Shown: positions 25,083-33,692 of the stretch, one piece after another | Numbering within the stretch: the first letter of the stretch is position 1 | How the letters are laid out: every line of letters starts with the position of its first letter | Translations under genes and position numbers: made by a program | From: an uncultured Holophagaceae bacterium | Lineage (GTDB): Bacteria > Acidobacteriota > Holophagae > Holophagales > Holophagaceae | NCBI GenBank assembly: GCA_903884655.1 | Contig: CAISFO010000060.1 | Coordinates: 186,001 to 250,000 of the forward strand | Direction: 5' to 3' | Length of the DNA stretch: 64,000 bases | Notes under the pieces: model-generated | Told to the model about the DNA's origin: nothing | Databases searched by the model: none | What the model saw: the letters and a program-made list of their open reading frames with translations, nothing else

Positions 25083-26289
25083 GCAGGTCCGCATCCCCTG
25101 GCTCCACGACCGGCACAGCCACGCTTCCGTCTATGCCGCCTTCTCCGGCTGCCCAAGCCTGGCCGGCCTCGACCGGACAGCGGCCCTGGCCACCCTGGCC
25201 ACCCTCCCCGAAGACCAGCTGTCCATCGCCTTCGGCTGGCACAGCGCCCGCACGCCACTGGACACCCGGGACCTCGCGGACCTGCCACCGGCCATCATCG
25301 TCAACCTGAGCATGCATGGCTTTGTCCTCACCGACTCCGCGGTGCCCCTGCTGGCGGAGGCCCAGCCCGACGTGGTGGAACGTCGCGGTGATGCGGCCTG
25401 GTGCGAACGTCACCTGCCCCGACTGCTGGAACTGTTCGGCCGCACCGCCCGGCTGACCCCCGACAAGCTGGCGACCTTCATGCATCAGGCCGAGGGCCTG
25501 GGTCTGGGCGCAGTGGACGACATGCTCCTGCCGGACGAAGCGACCTTCCAGGTCATCCTTGGCTCCCCCTGGGCGGACCGCATCCGGTGCTGGGCCACGC
25601 CCCGGGCCTTCCGGACCCTCTCCCCTTCCTCGCAGCAGGCGATGGCCGGGCTGAAGTTCTTCACCGACGGCGCCCTGGGCGCCCGCTCCGCAGCCCTGCG
25701 GGGGCCCTTCCTGGATGGCCGGGAGGGGTTCCTGCTCTACCGGGACGAGGCGCTGCTCCAGGTTCTCGGCGAGAGCCACGCGTTCGGGTAGCCCGTGGCC
25801 ATCCACGCCATCGGCGACCGGGCCATCGAGCAGGCAATAGGCGTCCTTGAGCGCCTGACCGCGGACGGGCTCCGCTTTCCCCTGGCGCGGCTCGAGCATG
25901 TCCAGTTCATCGACGAGGCGCAGGCCCGCCGCGCCAAGGACCTGGGACTGGTGCTCTGCATGCAGCCCAACTTCAGTAGCGACAGCCGCGACTACGCGGA
26001 CCGTCTGGCGGCCGACTGGCTGGCGCGGAACAACCCCTTCCGCATGCTCATCGACGGGGCCGGTTTCGTGCCCGGACAGGACCTGATCTTCGGCTCCGAT
26101 GGCATGCCCCATGGAGTGGGACCGGCCCTGCAGTGGTCACTCTTCCCCTTCCATCCGGGCCAGCGGCTGAGCCTGGAGGAGCTGGTGGCGGGCTATGCTC
26201 CGGACCCCAGCGGACCGGGCCACAGCCTGGTGGAGGTTGATGAAGCGCAGCGGCAGGTGAAGCTGGTGGTGTCCGGGCGTGGGATCTAG
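25075..26289 (+). pseudogene. Amidohydrolase (YtcJ-like) interrupted by an in-frame amber stop
   Basis: One continuous frame from GTG 25075 to 26289 encodes a metal-dependent amidohydrolase. The N-terminal HxH is in HDRHSHAS, GLKFFTDGALGARSAALRGPF is typical of YtcJ-like enzymes, HAIGDRAIEQA and LEHVQF carry two further His ligands, and FGSDGMPHG the Asp. A TAG at 25789-25791 breaks it between HAFG and PVAIHAIGD without a frame shift. A CAG (Gln) codon there would give FGQPVAIHAIGDRA, so a single C-to-T change explains the break. As written the product ends before half of the active site; ATG/GTG restart at 25795 would make only the C-terminal part. Confidence 0.85.
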
Positions 26290-26301
26290 GGGCTCGTCCC
26301 T

Positions 26302-27750
26302 TCAGGTCAGGGCCGTGGCCTCGGCCTCCACCCGCACCAGCAGGCCTTCCAGATCGCCCAGGGTGGTGCGGGGGTTGATGATCGTGACGCGCAGGTAGGT
26401 CCTTCCCCGCAGGACCGTCTTCACGAGGTAGTACGAGCCCTCCGTCACGATGGCTGCCCGGACCCGGGCCTGGAACGTGTCGGCATCGGCCAGGGTCGGC
26501 GGGACGTAGCGGAAGCAGACGATGTTGCCTTCGGGCTCCGTGGCCAGCTCCCAGTGGGGCCGTGCCGCCACCAGCTTCCCGAAGGCCTGGCCCAGGTCGA
26601 ACATCTGCTCGATGTAGCGGGCGAAGTAGTCGGTGCCATAGGCCTGGAGGGAGCCGTAGACCTGCAGGCCCAGGGCGCGCTTCGTGCATTCCAGGGTCCG
26701 CTGGGCCAGGTCGTACCAGGTCGAACTGGGATCCTGGCCGGCGAAGAGGTAGCTGGCCTGCTGGCTGAAGGTCTCGAAGGAGCGGCGTCCCTCCTTGAAG
26801 ATCACGAGGGTGGCCAGGGCCGGCATGAGCATCATCTTGTGCGCGTCGATGATGACGGAGTCCGCCCGCTCGATGCCCTTCAGCCGGGGCTTCAGCTTGT
26901 CGGAGACCACCATGGCGCCGCTGTGGGCGCCATCCACATGGAACCAGACGCCGTGCTCGGCACAGAGATCGGCGATGGGGTCCAGGGGGTCGATGGCGCC
27001 CGTGGCCGTGGAACCCGCACTGGCCACCACCGCGAGGACCGTGCGTCCAGAGGCCTTCGCCGCGCGCAGGGCCTTCTCCAGTTCGTCGGGCCGCATGCGG
27101 AAGCGGCCATCCGCCGCGATGGGAACCACCGAACGGCCGCCGAGGCCCAGGACCTGGGCGCTGCGGCGCACACTGTAGTGGGTCTGGTCCGAGGCCAGGA
27201 TGCAGAGGCTGCGGGGATCGTGGATGCCTTCCTCCCACACGTCATAGGGCGTACCGGATTGGCGCGCCGCCAGCAGGGCCGTGAGGTTCCCCGCGCTGCC
27301 GCCGTGCGTGAAGAAGCCGTCGGAGACCTGGGGATCGAAGCCGATGCGACCGGCGAACCACCGGGCCGCCGACCGCTCCATGGCCGTGGCGTGGGGGCCC
27401 ATCTCATAGACCGCCGAGCCGTTGTTGAGGAAGGCGCCCGCGAAGTCCAGGAGGGCACTCCAGGGCAGCGGGGAGGTGACCTGGTGGCCGATGTAGCGGG
27501 GATGGTGCAGGTGGTTGCAGTCCTCGAGGACCTGCGCGAGGAGGGCCGTTGGGTCCTCCGCGGGACCCGCGGCAAAGACGGCGGGCCAGCGCCGGAGACT
27601 CTCTTCGGGCGTCCAGGGCGGCAGCACCGGGCCCTGGCGGGCATTGGCCCGGGCCAGGTGGTCCGCCAGCTGCTCGACCACGCGGTGGCCCAGGTCCCGG
27701 AAGGCGTCGGGATCGAAGGTGGTGGTGAGGTCGGGGCTGGGGCTGGGCAC
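26302..27750 (-). CDS. PLP-dependent amino-acid decarboxylase (group II)
   Basis: A 482-residue enzyme of the aromatic-amino-acid/glutamate/diaminobutyrate decarboxylase group. The PLP lysine is K305 in IIDAHKMM; upstream are HYSVRRSAQVLG (the stacking His), VVASAGSTATGAIDPL and VDGAHSGAMV with the PLP-binding Asp and the His. The frame is open far upstream, but GTG 27750 with GAGGA before it gives the family-like N-terminus FDPDAFRDLGHRVVEQLADHL. Substrate cannot be told from sequence; tyrosine, tryptophan or 2,4-diaminobutyrate are candidates. It converges with the amidohydrolase and diverges from a DMT transporter gene. Confidence 0.9.
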   Translation of the reverse strand: MPSPSPDLTTTFDPDAFRDLGHRVVEQLADHLARANARQGPVLPPWTPEESLRRWPAVFAAGPAEDPTALLAQVLEDCNHLHHPRYIGHQVTSPLPWSALLDFAGAFLNNGSAVYEMGPHATAMERSAARWFAGRIGFDPQVSDGFFTHGGSAGNLTALLAARQSGTPYDVWEEGIHDPRSLCILASDQTHYSVRRSAQVLGLGGRSVVPIAADGRFRMRPDELEKALRAAKASGRTVLAVVASAGSTATGAIDPLDPIADLCAEHGVWFHVDGAHSGAMVVSDKLKPRLKGIERADSVIIDAHKMMLMPALATLVIFKEGRRSFETFSQQASYLFAGQDPSSTWYDLAQRTLECTKRALGLQVYGSLQAYGTDYFARYIEQMFDLGQAFGKLVAARPHWELATEPEGNIVCFRYVPPTLADADTFQARVRAAIVTEGSYYLVKTVLRGRTYLRVTIINPRTTLGDLEGLLVRVEAEATALT

Positions 27751-27901
27751 GGGTTCCTCGGGGCGGTCGAAGGCCCCAGTGTGCCGCCTCACCGATCGCG
27801 GAGCTCGGGCTTTTCTGAGTTTCTTTCCTGCGTTTGGCGTTCGGCTGGCCGCTTGGGAATCCCCGCTCTGCGGGCCCTCGGTTCTCCGATAGGGTGGAGG
27901 G

Positions 27902-28819
27902 ATGACTTGGAAACGGGAACCCCGCACCTGGCTGGCCATCGGCGGCATGCTGCTGCTGTGGGCCTCGGCCTTCGCGGGCATCCGGGCCGGCATGCGGCTC
28001 ACCCCCGCCGGAAGCCCCGGCCCCGACGGCTACGGTCCCGGCGAGCTGGCGCTGCTGCGCTTTGGCACCGCGTCCACGGTCCTGGCCCTGTACGCCCTGG
28101 CCACCCGCATGCGCCTGCCGCGCCGCTCCGAGCTGCCGGGGATCGGGCTGGCCGGAGTCCTGGGCATCAGCGTCTACCACGTGGCCCTCAATTTCGGAGA
28201 GATGACGGTCCAGGCCGGGGCGGCCTGCCTGCTGATCTCCGCGGCGCCCGTCTTCACCGCCCTGCTGTCGGTGGTGTTCCTGCAGGAGCGCCTGTCGCGG
28301 CTTGGCTGGGGCGGCATCCTGCTGGCCTTCACCGGGGTGGCCCTCATCGCCCTCAGCGGGGGCCAGGGACTCCGCTTCACCCCTGGGGCCCTGCTCATCC
28401 TGCTGTCCGCCGTGGTCGCCGCGGCCTTCTCCATCCTGTCCAAGCGGGGCCTCCAGCACCACACACCGCTGGAGTTCACGGCCTACGCGATCTGGGCGGG
28501 CACCCTGCCCATGCTGGTCTTCCTGCCCGGGCTGCTCCGACAGTGCCACGGCGCCGCGCCGTCAGCCACCTTTGCCGTGGTCTACCTGGGCATCTTCCCG
28601 GCAGCCATCGCCTACGTCCTGTGGAACTACGCCCTTTCTCGGATGCCGGTGTCCCTGCTGTCGAGCTTCCTCTACCTCTCGCCGGTCATTGCCAGCGTCA
28701 TCGCCTGGGTCTGGCTAGGCGAAGTCCCCTCGGGCCTCACCGTCATGGGGGGTGGCCTCGCCATTCTGGGCTTGATCCTCGTGCAGACGAGGGGCCAAAG
28801 TCCAGGTCGCAGGACCTGA
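27902..28819 (+). CDS. EamA/DMT-superfamily permease
   Basis: A 305-residue integral membrane protein with about ten predicted transmembrane segments in two EamA halves (first half from LLLWASAFAGIRAGM; second from LLSAVVAAAFSILSKRG). Signature stretches are ISAAPVFTALLSVVFLQERL and SSFLYLSPVIASVIAWVWLGEVP. Such carriers usually export amino acids or other metabolites. It is divergent from the PLP decarboxylase, so export of an amine or amino acid is possible but unproven. Confidence 0.9.
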   Translation: MTWKREPRTWLAIGGMLLLWASAFAGIRAGMRLTPAGSPGPDGYGPGELALLRFGTASTVLALYALATRMRLPRRSELPGIGLAGVLGISVYHVALNFGEMTVQAGAACLLISAAPVFTALLSVVFLQERLSRLGWGGILLAFTGVALIALSGGQGLRFTPGALLILLSAVVAAAFSILSKRGLQHHTPLEFTAYAIWAGTLPMLVFLPGLLRQCHGAAPSATFAVVYLGIFPAAIAYVLWNYALSRMPVSLLSSFLYLSPVIASVIAWVWLGEVPSGLTVMGGGLAILGLILVQTRGQSPGRRT

Positions 28820-28838
28820 AGGTTCCTCGGCTCCAGGG

Positions 28839-29330
28839 CTACTTCGTCAGGGCGGTCACCCCGGCCATGGCGCACTGGTTGTCGTTGCCGCTGGTGTCAC
28901 CCGAGACCCCGATGGCTCCGATGATCTTGCCGTCAAGGAGGAGGGGGACCCCGCCCTCCACTGGCATGGCGCCCTGGAGGCGGAGGACACGCAGCCCGGC
29001 CCCGCCCGCGGTGACCGAGTCCTGGAAGGCCTTGGTGGGACGCTTGTAGAGGACGGCGGAGCGCGCCTTGTCGATGGCGACGGTGGCGCTCGCGACCTGG
29101 GTGTTGTCCATCTTCTCGTAGTAGACGAGGTTTCCGCCGGTATCCACGATGGCGATGGCCATGGTCCAGTTATTCTTGACGGCCTCGGCCCGCGCAGCTT
29201 CGACAGGCTTCCTGGCCATCTCCAGAGTGATTGGCGCGCCATAGGGATTCGGCATCTGCGCCAGAAGGCTCACGCCACCAAAGGCCAGCAGGAACGTGAG
29301 CAGGTCGCCGCGCTTGAGCTTGAAGGACAT
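28839..29330 (-). CDS. Exported HbpS/GlcG-family (DUF336) protein
   Basis: A 163-residue protein with a signal peptide (LTFLLAFGGVSLLAQ). The core is the HbpS-like domain: ITLEMARKPVEAARAEAVKNNW, MAIAIVDTGGNLVYYEKMD, SATVAIDKARSAVLYKRPTKAF, QGAMPVEGGVPLLLDGKIIGAIGVSG and a DNQCAMAGVTAL end. Family members bind haem or act as corrinoid-adenosylating or sensory proteins; the role here is open. AGGAG seven bases before the ATG supports the start. It converges with the DMT permease gene. Confidence 0.88.
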   Translation of the reverse strand: MSFKLKRGDLLTFLLAFGGVSLLAQMPNPYGAPITLEMARKPVEAARAEAVKNNWTMAIAIVDTGGNLVYYEKMDNTQVASATVAIDKARSAVLYKRPTKAFQDSVTAGGAGLRVLRLQGAMPVEGGVPLLLDGKIIGAIGVSGDTSGNDNQCAMAGVTALTK

Positions 29331-29403
29331 GACCGGTCTCCTTGTCGAAGGAGCTTCAAAATGGTCCCATGCTCCCGCCCTGTCAACGGGTTCCGGCGAC
29401 GGT

Positions 29404-30489
29404 TCAGGTGGTTTTGACCGGCCGCGTGCGGTGCTGTTCCAGGTCGAGCACCTTCTTTTCCAGCTCCGCGAGCCGCTTCCGCATCTCAGGGAGGTGAGCC
29501 AGGCTGCTGGTGGTGCGCAGGAACTTCTTCATGGGCTGGAGCGGATAGCCGCTGTAGGCGCCCGGTTCCGTGATGTCCTTGGTGACGGCGCTGAGACCCC
29601 CCAGCTGCACGCCGGCGCAGACATTCACATGATCGGTCAGGGTGGTCCTTCCCCCGGTGACACAGTGATCGCCCACGGTACTGGATCCGGCGGTGAAGAA
29701 GCCGCCAGTGAGCAGCACGTGCCGGCCGATCTGGCAGTTGTGGGCGATGTGGCAGAGGTTGTCGAGCTTCGTGCCCTGGCCAATGCGCGTCACGTCGAAG
29801 GCGGCGCGGTCGATGGCGCAGTTCGACTGGATCTCCACGTCATCCTCGACCACGACAATGCCCAGCTGCGGCACCTTGTGGTGGTGGTGCTGGCCGTCCT
29901 GGGCGTAGGCATAACCATCGCTGCCGATGGTGGTGTTGGGGTGGATCTCGCAGCGGTCGCCCACCTCGCAGCGGCGCCCGACGAAGACGAGGGCGTGGAG
30001 CACCGATCCAGCGCCCACTTTGGCCTCCTCCTCGATGACACAGCCAGGGCCGATCATGGCCCCTGGGCCGATGGTCGCCCGGGCGCCCACAAAGGCTCCA
30101 GCGGCGATGACCACGCCCTCGCCGACCTGGGCCTCGGACGACACGAAGGCCCTGGGGTCGATGGGCGGGTCCTGCCGGAACTTCACCCTGGATTCGTCGA
30201 AGTAGCGCTGGAGGATGAGGGCCATGGCGAGCTTCAGGTTCGGCGTGAGCAGGAAGGCCGCTTTGGACTCGACCGGAATCCGGGCTTCCAGCTTCAGGGG
30301 CAGGACGATGGCTCCGACTCCGGCCCTCAGTGCCGCCAGGAGCAGGGTCTCGTCGGACGTGAAGACCAGGGAACCGGCCTCGGCACGTTCCGGCGGAACG
30401 ACACGGCTGACCGTCACCGCCAGGTCCCCCCTCGTGCTCGGGAACAGGTGGTGAAGCTCTGAGAAGATTTGATCACAACGAATCTGCAT
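29404..30489 (-). CDS. lpxD: UDP-3-O-acylglucosamine N-acyltransferase
   Basis: A 361-residue left-handed beta-helix acyltransferase adding the N-linked hydroxy-fatty acid in lipid A synthesis. The N-terminal uridine-binding domain has [10 protein letters not shown] and LKLAMALIL. Hexapeptide repeats run from [20 protein letters not shown] through [26 protein letters not shown] and HIAHNCQIG carry the conserved His. A C-terminal coiled coil ([16 protein letters not shown]) follows. I start at ATG 30489; the longer frame extends over the divergent rlmF start. It is isolated from other lpx genes in this window. Confidence 0.93.
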   Translation of the reverse strand: MQIRCDQIFSELHHLFPSTRGDLAVTVSRVVPPERAEAGSLVFTSDETLLLAALRAGVGAIVLPLKLEARIPVESKAAFLLTPNLKLAMALILQRYFDESRVKFRQDPPIDPRAFVSSEAQVGEGVVIAAGAFVGARATIGPGAMIGPGCVIEEEAKVGAGSVLHALVFVGRRCEVGDRCEIHPNTTIGSDGYAYAQDGQHHHHKVPQLGIVVVEDDVEIQSNCAIDRAAFDVTRIGQGTKLDNLCHIAHNCQIGRHVLLTGGFFTAGSSTVGDHCVTGGRTTLTDHVNVCAGVQLGGLSAVTKDITEPGAYSGYPLQPMKKFLRTTSSLAHLPEMRKRLAELEKKVLDLEQHRTRPVKTT

Positions 30490-30586
30490 GAGCCCCCCGG
30501 GGGCCATCTCGATGCCGGCAGATACCCAACAACACCATGGCAGGTTTTCGGCAGCGCCTTCGGTCCAGTCAGCCGACACTGGTGTC

Positions 30587-31549
30587 ATGCCCGCCTCGTC
30601 AAGCCGACCTCCCAGCCCCCGTTCCAAACCGGGCCTGCATCCCCGCAACCGGCACTGCGGGGGCTACGACTTCTCGGTCCTGGTGCAGGCGAGCCCCGAA
30701 CTGGGCCCCTTCCTGCAACGGGCGAAGCATGGGGGCCCCAGCCTCGACTTCGCGGATCCCGAGGCGGTCAAATGCCTGAACCGCGCCCTGCTCGCAGAAG
30801 CCTACGGCATCCGGGACTGGGACATCCCGCCCGGCTACCTGTGCCCGCCCATCCCCGGCCGCGCCGACTATGTGCACCATCTCGCCGACCTCCTGGCGGG
30901 TGATGCGGAGGGGGCTTTGCCCCGCGGTCCGGCCTACCGCGCACTGGATGTGGGGGTGGGGGCCAATGTCATCTACCCTCTGATCGGGAGCCGCGAGTAC
31001 GGATGGGCCTTTGTGGGTTCGGACCTGGACGCTATCGCCCTGGCCTCGGCGGCCCGCACCCTGGCGGCGAATCCGGGATTGGATCAGGTCATCCACCTGC
31101 GGCGGCAGACGGACCGGCAGGCGGTGTTCATGGGCGTGATTCTGCCGGGCGAACGCTTCGACCTGACCCTGTGCAACCCGCCCTTCCATGGGTCCATGGC
31201 GGAGGTGCGGGAGGCCGCCCAGCAGAAGTGGCGGAAGCTGGGCCGGGACGCCCGCCGTCCTCTGCGGAATTTCGGCGGCCAGGGCGCCGAGCTCTGGTGC
31301 GAGGGCGGCGAAGCGGGCTTAATCCAGCGGATGATCGAGGAAAGCCTCGCCTTCCGGGACCGTGTGCGTTGGTTCACCACGCTGGTCTCCAGCTCCGCCT
31401 CCCTGCCGGCGGTGCATCGCCGCCTGCGCCAGGTGGAAGCCCGGGAGATCCGCACCGTGCCCATGGCCCAGGGCCAGAAACAGAGCCGCTTCGTGGCCTG
31501 GACCTTCCTGGATGCGCAGGCGCGGCGGGTGTTCCAGTCCACCGCTTGA
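30587..31549 (+). CDS. rlmF: 23S rRNA (adenine1618-N6)-methyltransferase
   Basis: A 320-residue RlmF/METT10D-type enzyme. The N-terminal part has [17 protein letters not shown] and [25 protein letters not shown]; the SAM motif is [16 protein letters not shown], and catalytic motif IV is CNPPFHGS. It methylates A1618-equivalent in 23S rRNA. The ATG at 30587 avoids overlap with the divergent lpxD start; a longer frame from 30488 is possible but unlike the family. A small membrane protein gene follows after 70 bases. Confidence 0.94.
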   Translation: MPASSSRPPSPRSKPGLHPRNRHCGGYDFSVLVQASPELGPFLQRAKHGGPSLDFADPEAVKCLNRALLAEAYGIRDWDIPPGYLCPPIPGRADYVHHLADLLAGDAEGALPRGPAYRALDVGVGANVIYPLIGSREYGWAFVGSDLDAIALASAARTLAANPGLDQVIHLRRQTDRQAVFMGVILPGERFDLTLCNPPFHGSMAEVREAAQQKWRKLGRDARRPLRNFGGQGAELWCEGGEAGLIQRMIEESLAFRDRVRWFTTLVSSSASLPAVHRRLRQVEAREIRTVPMAQGQKQSRFVAWTFLDAQARRVFQSTA

Positions 31550-31619
31550 TGACTGCCAGCGAAGGCGTCGCCCACTCCACCTTGATCCCCTGCTGGACCC
31601 CCTCTCAACCGAGGCTTCC

Positions 31620-31952
31620 GTGTTCGTTCTGCTGCGACTGCCCGCCTTCTTCGCCCTGCTGATGCTCGGGGCCCTGTCCCTGCGCCTGGGCCTGCCGCTC
31701 TGGGCGGCCTTGCCCGCGACCCTGCTCCCGCTGGCGCTGCTGTTCATCGCGAATTCCGCGGTACGGACGGCCCTCTCGGCCCTGTTGTGGGCGGGATCGC
31801 TCGCCTGGGTGGCCATGGCCTGGTCGCGGGTCAGCGAGCGCCTCGACATGGACCTCCCCTGGCTGCGGCTCGCGGCCATCCTCGGGGCGGTGGCGATGTT
31901 CAGCGCCTGGTCCGGCTGGCTGCTGTTCCAGGAGAAGGCTAGTAGCTCATGA
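31620..31952 (+). CDS. Small membrane protein of unknown function
   Basis: A 110-residue protein starting at GTG with GAGG five bases upstream. About four hydrophobic segments are visible (LLRLPAFFALLMLGALSLRLGL, ALPATLLPLALLFIA, ALSALLWAGSLAWVAMAW, LAAILGAVAMFSAWSGWLLF). No family is recognised. It may be co-transcribed with rlmF. An elaborate inverted repeat overlaps its stop codon. Confidence 0.65.
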   Translation: MFVLLRLPAFFALLMLGALSLRLGLPLWAALPATLLPLALLFIANSAVRTALSALLWAGSLAWVAMAWSRVSERLDMDLPWLRLAAILGAVAMFSAWSGWLLFQEKASSS

Positions 31953-32011
31953 CAAATCCCGTGGCGCGGCGCCGAGGGGTTTTGTCATGAGCGCAAAAGC
32001 CTGCTAGCCCT
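31937..32011. terminator. Nested inverted repeat between convergent genes, probable bidirectional terminator
   Basis: An inner perfect 12-base inverted repeat (31945-31956 with 31981-31992, GCTCATGACAAA type) encloses a GC-rich loop. Outer arms GGCTAG/CTAGCC lie around 31938 and 32003. It overlaps both the stop of the small membrane protein and the end of the facing gene, a position suited to stopping both transcripts. Confidence 0.6.
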
Positions 32012-32498
32012 TGGAAGGCCCGTCCAGGCCCACCTCCGGAAGGGGTGGGGCCGGTGCTTCCGGGACCTCCAGTGCGCCTTCGATGCTGAACCCCACCTCC
32101 CGCATCTTCACGGCCTCCTGGTAGGCGGCGAGGATGGCGGTGCGGATGCGCAGATAGGAGGTCTCGGTGACCTTGGTGTTGAAGGTGACCGTGGCCACGA
32201 GGTAGTCCCGGCCATCGGGCATGACCTGCGGGGTGCTCACCTGCACCTGAGGCTGCATGATGGTGCCGGAGCTGCCTTCCCGCAGACGGTTGGACAGCCC
32301 GTCGCACCAGGCCTGGAGCTGGGGCGTGAGGGCCATCCCCTCCGCCGGGGTAGCCACCATCACCCGGCCGTAGAGCGTAAAGAAGAGTCGCAACTGCGGT
32401 GGATCAAAGGCATGGTTCAGGTAACCCGACATGCTGGCGATCTGCTGGAAATCCTTGAGCAGGGCCTGGAGCTTGGGGCTGGGGGCCGTGAGGGCCAT
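32004..32498 (-). CDS. Conserved protein of unknown function downstream of mtnP
   Basis: A 164-residue soluble protein without signal peptide (MALTAPSPKLQALLKDFQQIASMSGYLNHAF at the start, then VMVATPAEGMAL, and VTFNTKVTETSYLRIRTAILAAYQEAVKMREVGFSIEG). The C-terminus is Pro-rich. Its ATG overlaps the mtnP stop (TGATG), so it is translationally coupled to mtnP. No family was recognised. Confidence 0.65.
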   Translation of the reverse strand: MALTAPSPKLQALLKDFQQIASMSGYLNHAFDPPQLRLFFTLYGRVMVATPAEGMALTPQLQAWCDGLSNRLREGSSGTIMQPQVQVSTPQVMPDGRDYLVATVTFNTKVTETSYLRIRTAILAAYQEAVKMREVGFSIEGALEVPEAPAPPLPEVGLDGPSKG

Positions 32499-33379
32499 CA
32501 CCGGACCACGCCGAATCCGTATTTCGCCACCAGCAGGTCCAGCCGCTGGCGGGCCTCCGGGGTGACCGCCTCGGGTGCGGTGAAGAGCGCCATCTTCAGG
32601 GCTTCGCCGCAGGCGCAGGGCCGAATCGCACCGGACAGCTGAGGCACCGCCTTCCGGAGCAGCCGCTGGGCTTTGTCCACGTTGGCGTGCATGACCTCCA
32701 GCACCGACGTGGCATCCACGCCGGCTTCCTCCTCGCGCCAGGAATCGTAGTCCGTCACGAGGGCGATGCAGGCATAGCAGAGCTCCGCTTCCCGGGCGAG
32801 CCTGGCCTCGGTCACCTGGGTCATGCCGATGAGATCCGCGCCCCAGCTCTGGTGCAGGCGGCTTTCGGCGCGCGTGGAAAAGGCCGGCCCCTCCATGCAC
32901 ACGTAGAGGGCATCGCCTTCGAGGGGAAGCTCCAGCACCTGGCCTGTGGCCAGCAGCAGACCCGAGAGGTGGGCGCAGGTCGGCTCGGCGAAGCTCACAT
33001 GGGCCACCAGTCCTTCTCCGAAATAGGTGTCCTGCCGGTGCCTTGTCTTGTCGATGAACTGGCTCACCAGCCGCAGCTCACCGGGCTGGTGGCGGGCCTG
33101 GAGGCTCCCCACGGCCGAGACCGAGATCAGCCGCTCGACCCCAAGGGATTTCAGGGCCCAGAGGTTGGCGCGGTAGTTCACCTCACTGGGGGTGAAGCGG
33201 TGGCCTTCGCCGTGGCGGGCCAGGAAGGCCACAGGGGCGCCGTCCAGCTGGCCCAGGTGGACGGGACCCGAGGGATCGCCGAAGGGCGTCTTCACCTCCA
33301 CCGCCCGGTCGAGGGCCAGGCCCTCCATCCGGTAGAGGCCACTGCCGCCGATGATGCCGATGGGTGGGGGTGTGTTCAT
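32498..33379 (-). CDS. mtnP: S-methyl-5'-thioadenosine phosphorylase / purine nucleoside phosphorylase
   Basis: A 293-residue MTAP-type phosphorylase: GIIGGSGLYRMEG with the phosphate-binding GGSG, VAFLARHGEGHRFTPSEVNYRANLWALKSLGV, ISVSAVGSLQ, YVCMEGPAFSTRAESRL, and MTQVTEARLAREAELCYACIALVTDYD. It cleaves methylthioadenosine (or inosine/guanosine) with phosphate in methionine salvage. The GGAGAC before ATG supports the start. It is divergent from the cobalamin riboswitch and operon. Confidence 0.93.
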   Translation of the reverse strand: MNTPPPIGIIGGSGLYRMEGLALDRAVEVKTPFGDPSGPVHLGQLDGAPVAFLARHGEGHRFTPSEVNYRANLWALKSLGVERLISVSAVGSLQARHQPGELRLVSQFIDKTRHRQDTYFGEGLVAHVSFAEPTCAHLSGLLLATGQVLELPLEGDALYVCMEGPAFSTRAESRLHQSWGADLIGMTQVTEARLAREAELCYACIALVTDYDSWREEEAGVDATSVLEVMHANVDKAQRLLRKAVPQLSGAIRPCACGEALKMALFTAPEAVTPEARQRLDLLVAKYGFGVVR

Positions 33380-33437
33380 GTCTCCATTCTACTTGCCTAA
33401 GGCCCCACAACCGTGGTTCTCTGAGGCCCTGACAATT

Positions 33438-33612
33438 CAGTGTTGGATGTTCGGGAAGCAGGTGAGATCCCTGCACTGCCCCGCAACGGTATGCACCACG
33501 GCCCCTTTGGCGTGAGACCTCAAGCCCGAGCCACTGGGAATCATCCTGGGAAGGTTCGGGGGGTGCCACAAGGCCCCTGTCGCGTGCGAGTCCGGAGACC
33601 GGTCCTGCACCT
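33438..33612 (+). ncRNA. Cobalamin riboswitch
   Basis: The sequence follows the cobalamin riboswitch layout. It has GGGAAGCAGGTGAGATCCCTGCACTGCCCCGC (positions 33453-33484, P3/P4 region), then the B12-box-like GAGCCACTGGG near 33528-33538, CCTGGGAAGG near 33545, and the closing GCGAGTCCGGAGACCGG at about 33585-33602. It lies upstream of the btuB-like receptor and its ABC transporter, as expected. Adenosylcobalamin binding would lower expression, probably by hiding the downstream ribosome site, since no strong terminator follows. Confidence 0.92.
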
Positions 33613-33692
33613 CACCCCCCGTCGCGGGAACGGGCCGGGCCATGGTCCTTCGGGATCCGCCCTGCCGCCGCGACTTCATGCGTGGAGGCATG

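Noticed and set aside
26554..29049. 831-codon plus-strand frame overlapping the PLP decarboxylase and DMT permease
   Set aside because: It is composed of out-of-frame translations of two clear genes and has Gly/Arg/His-rich composition.
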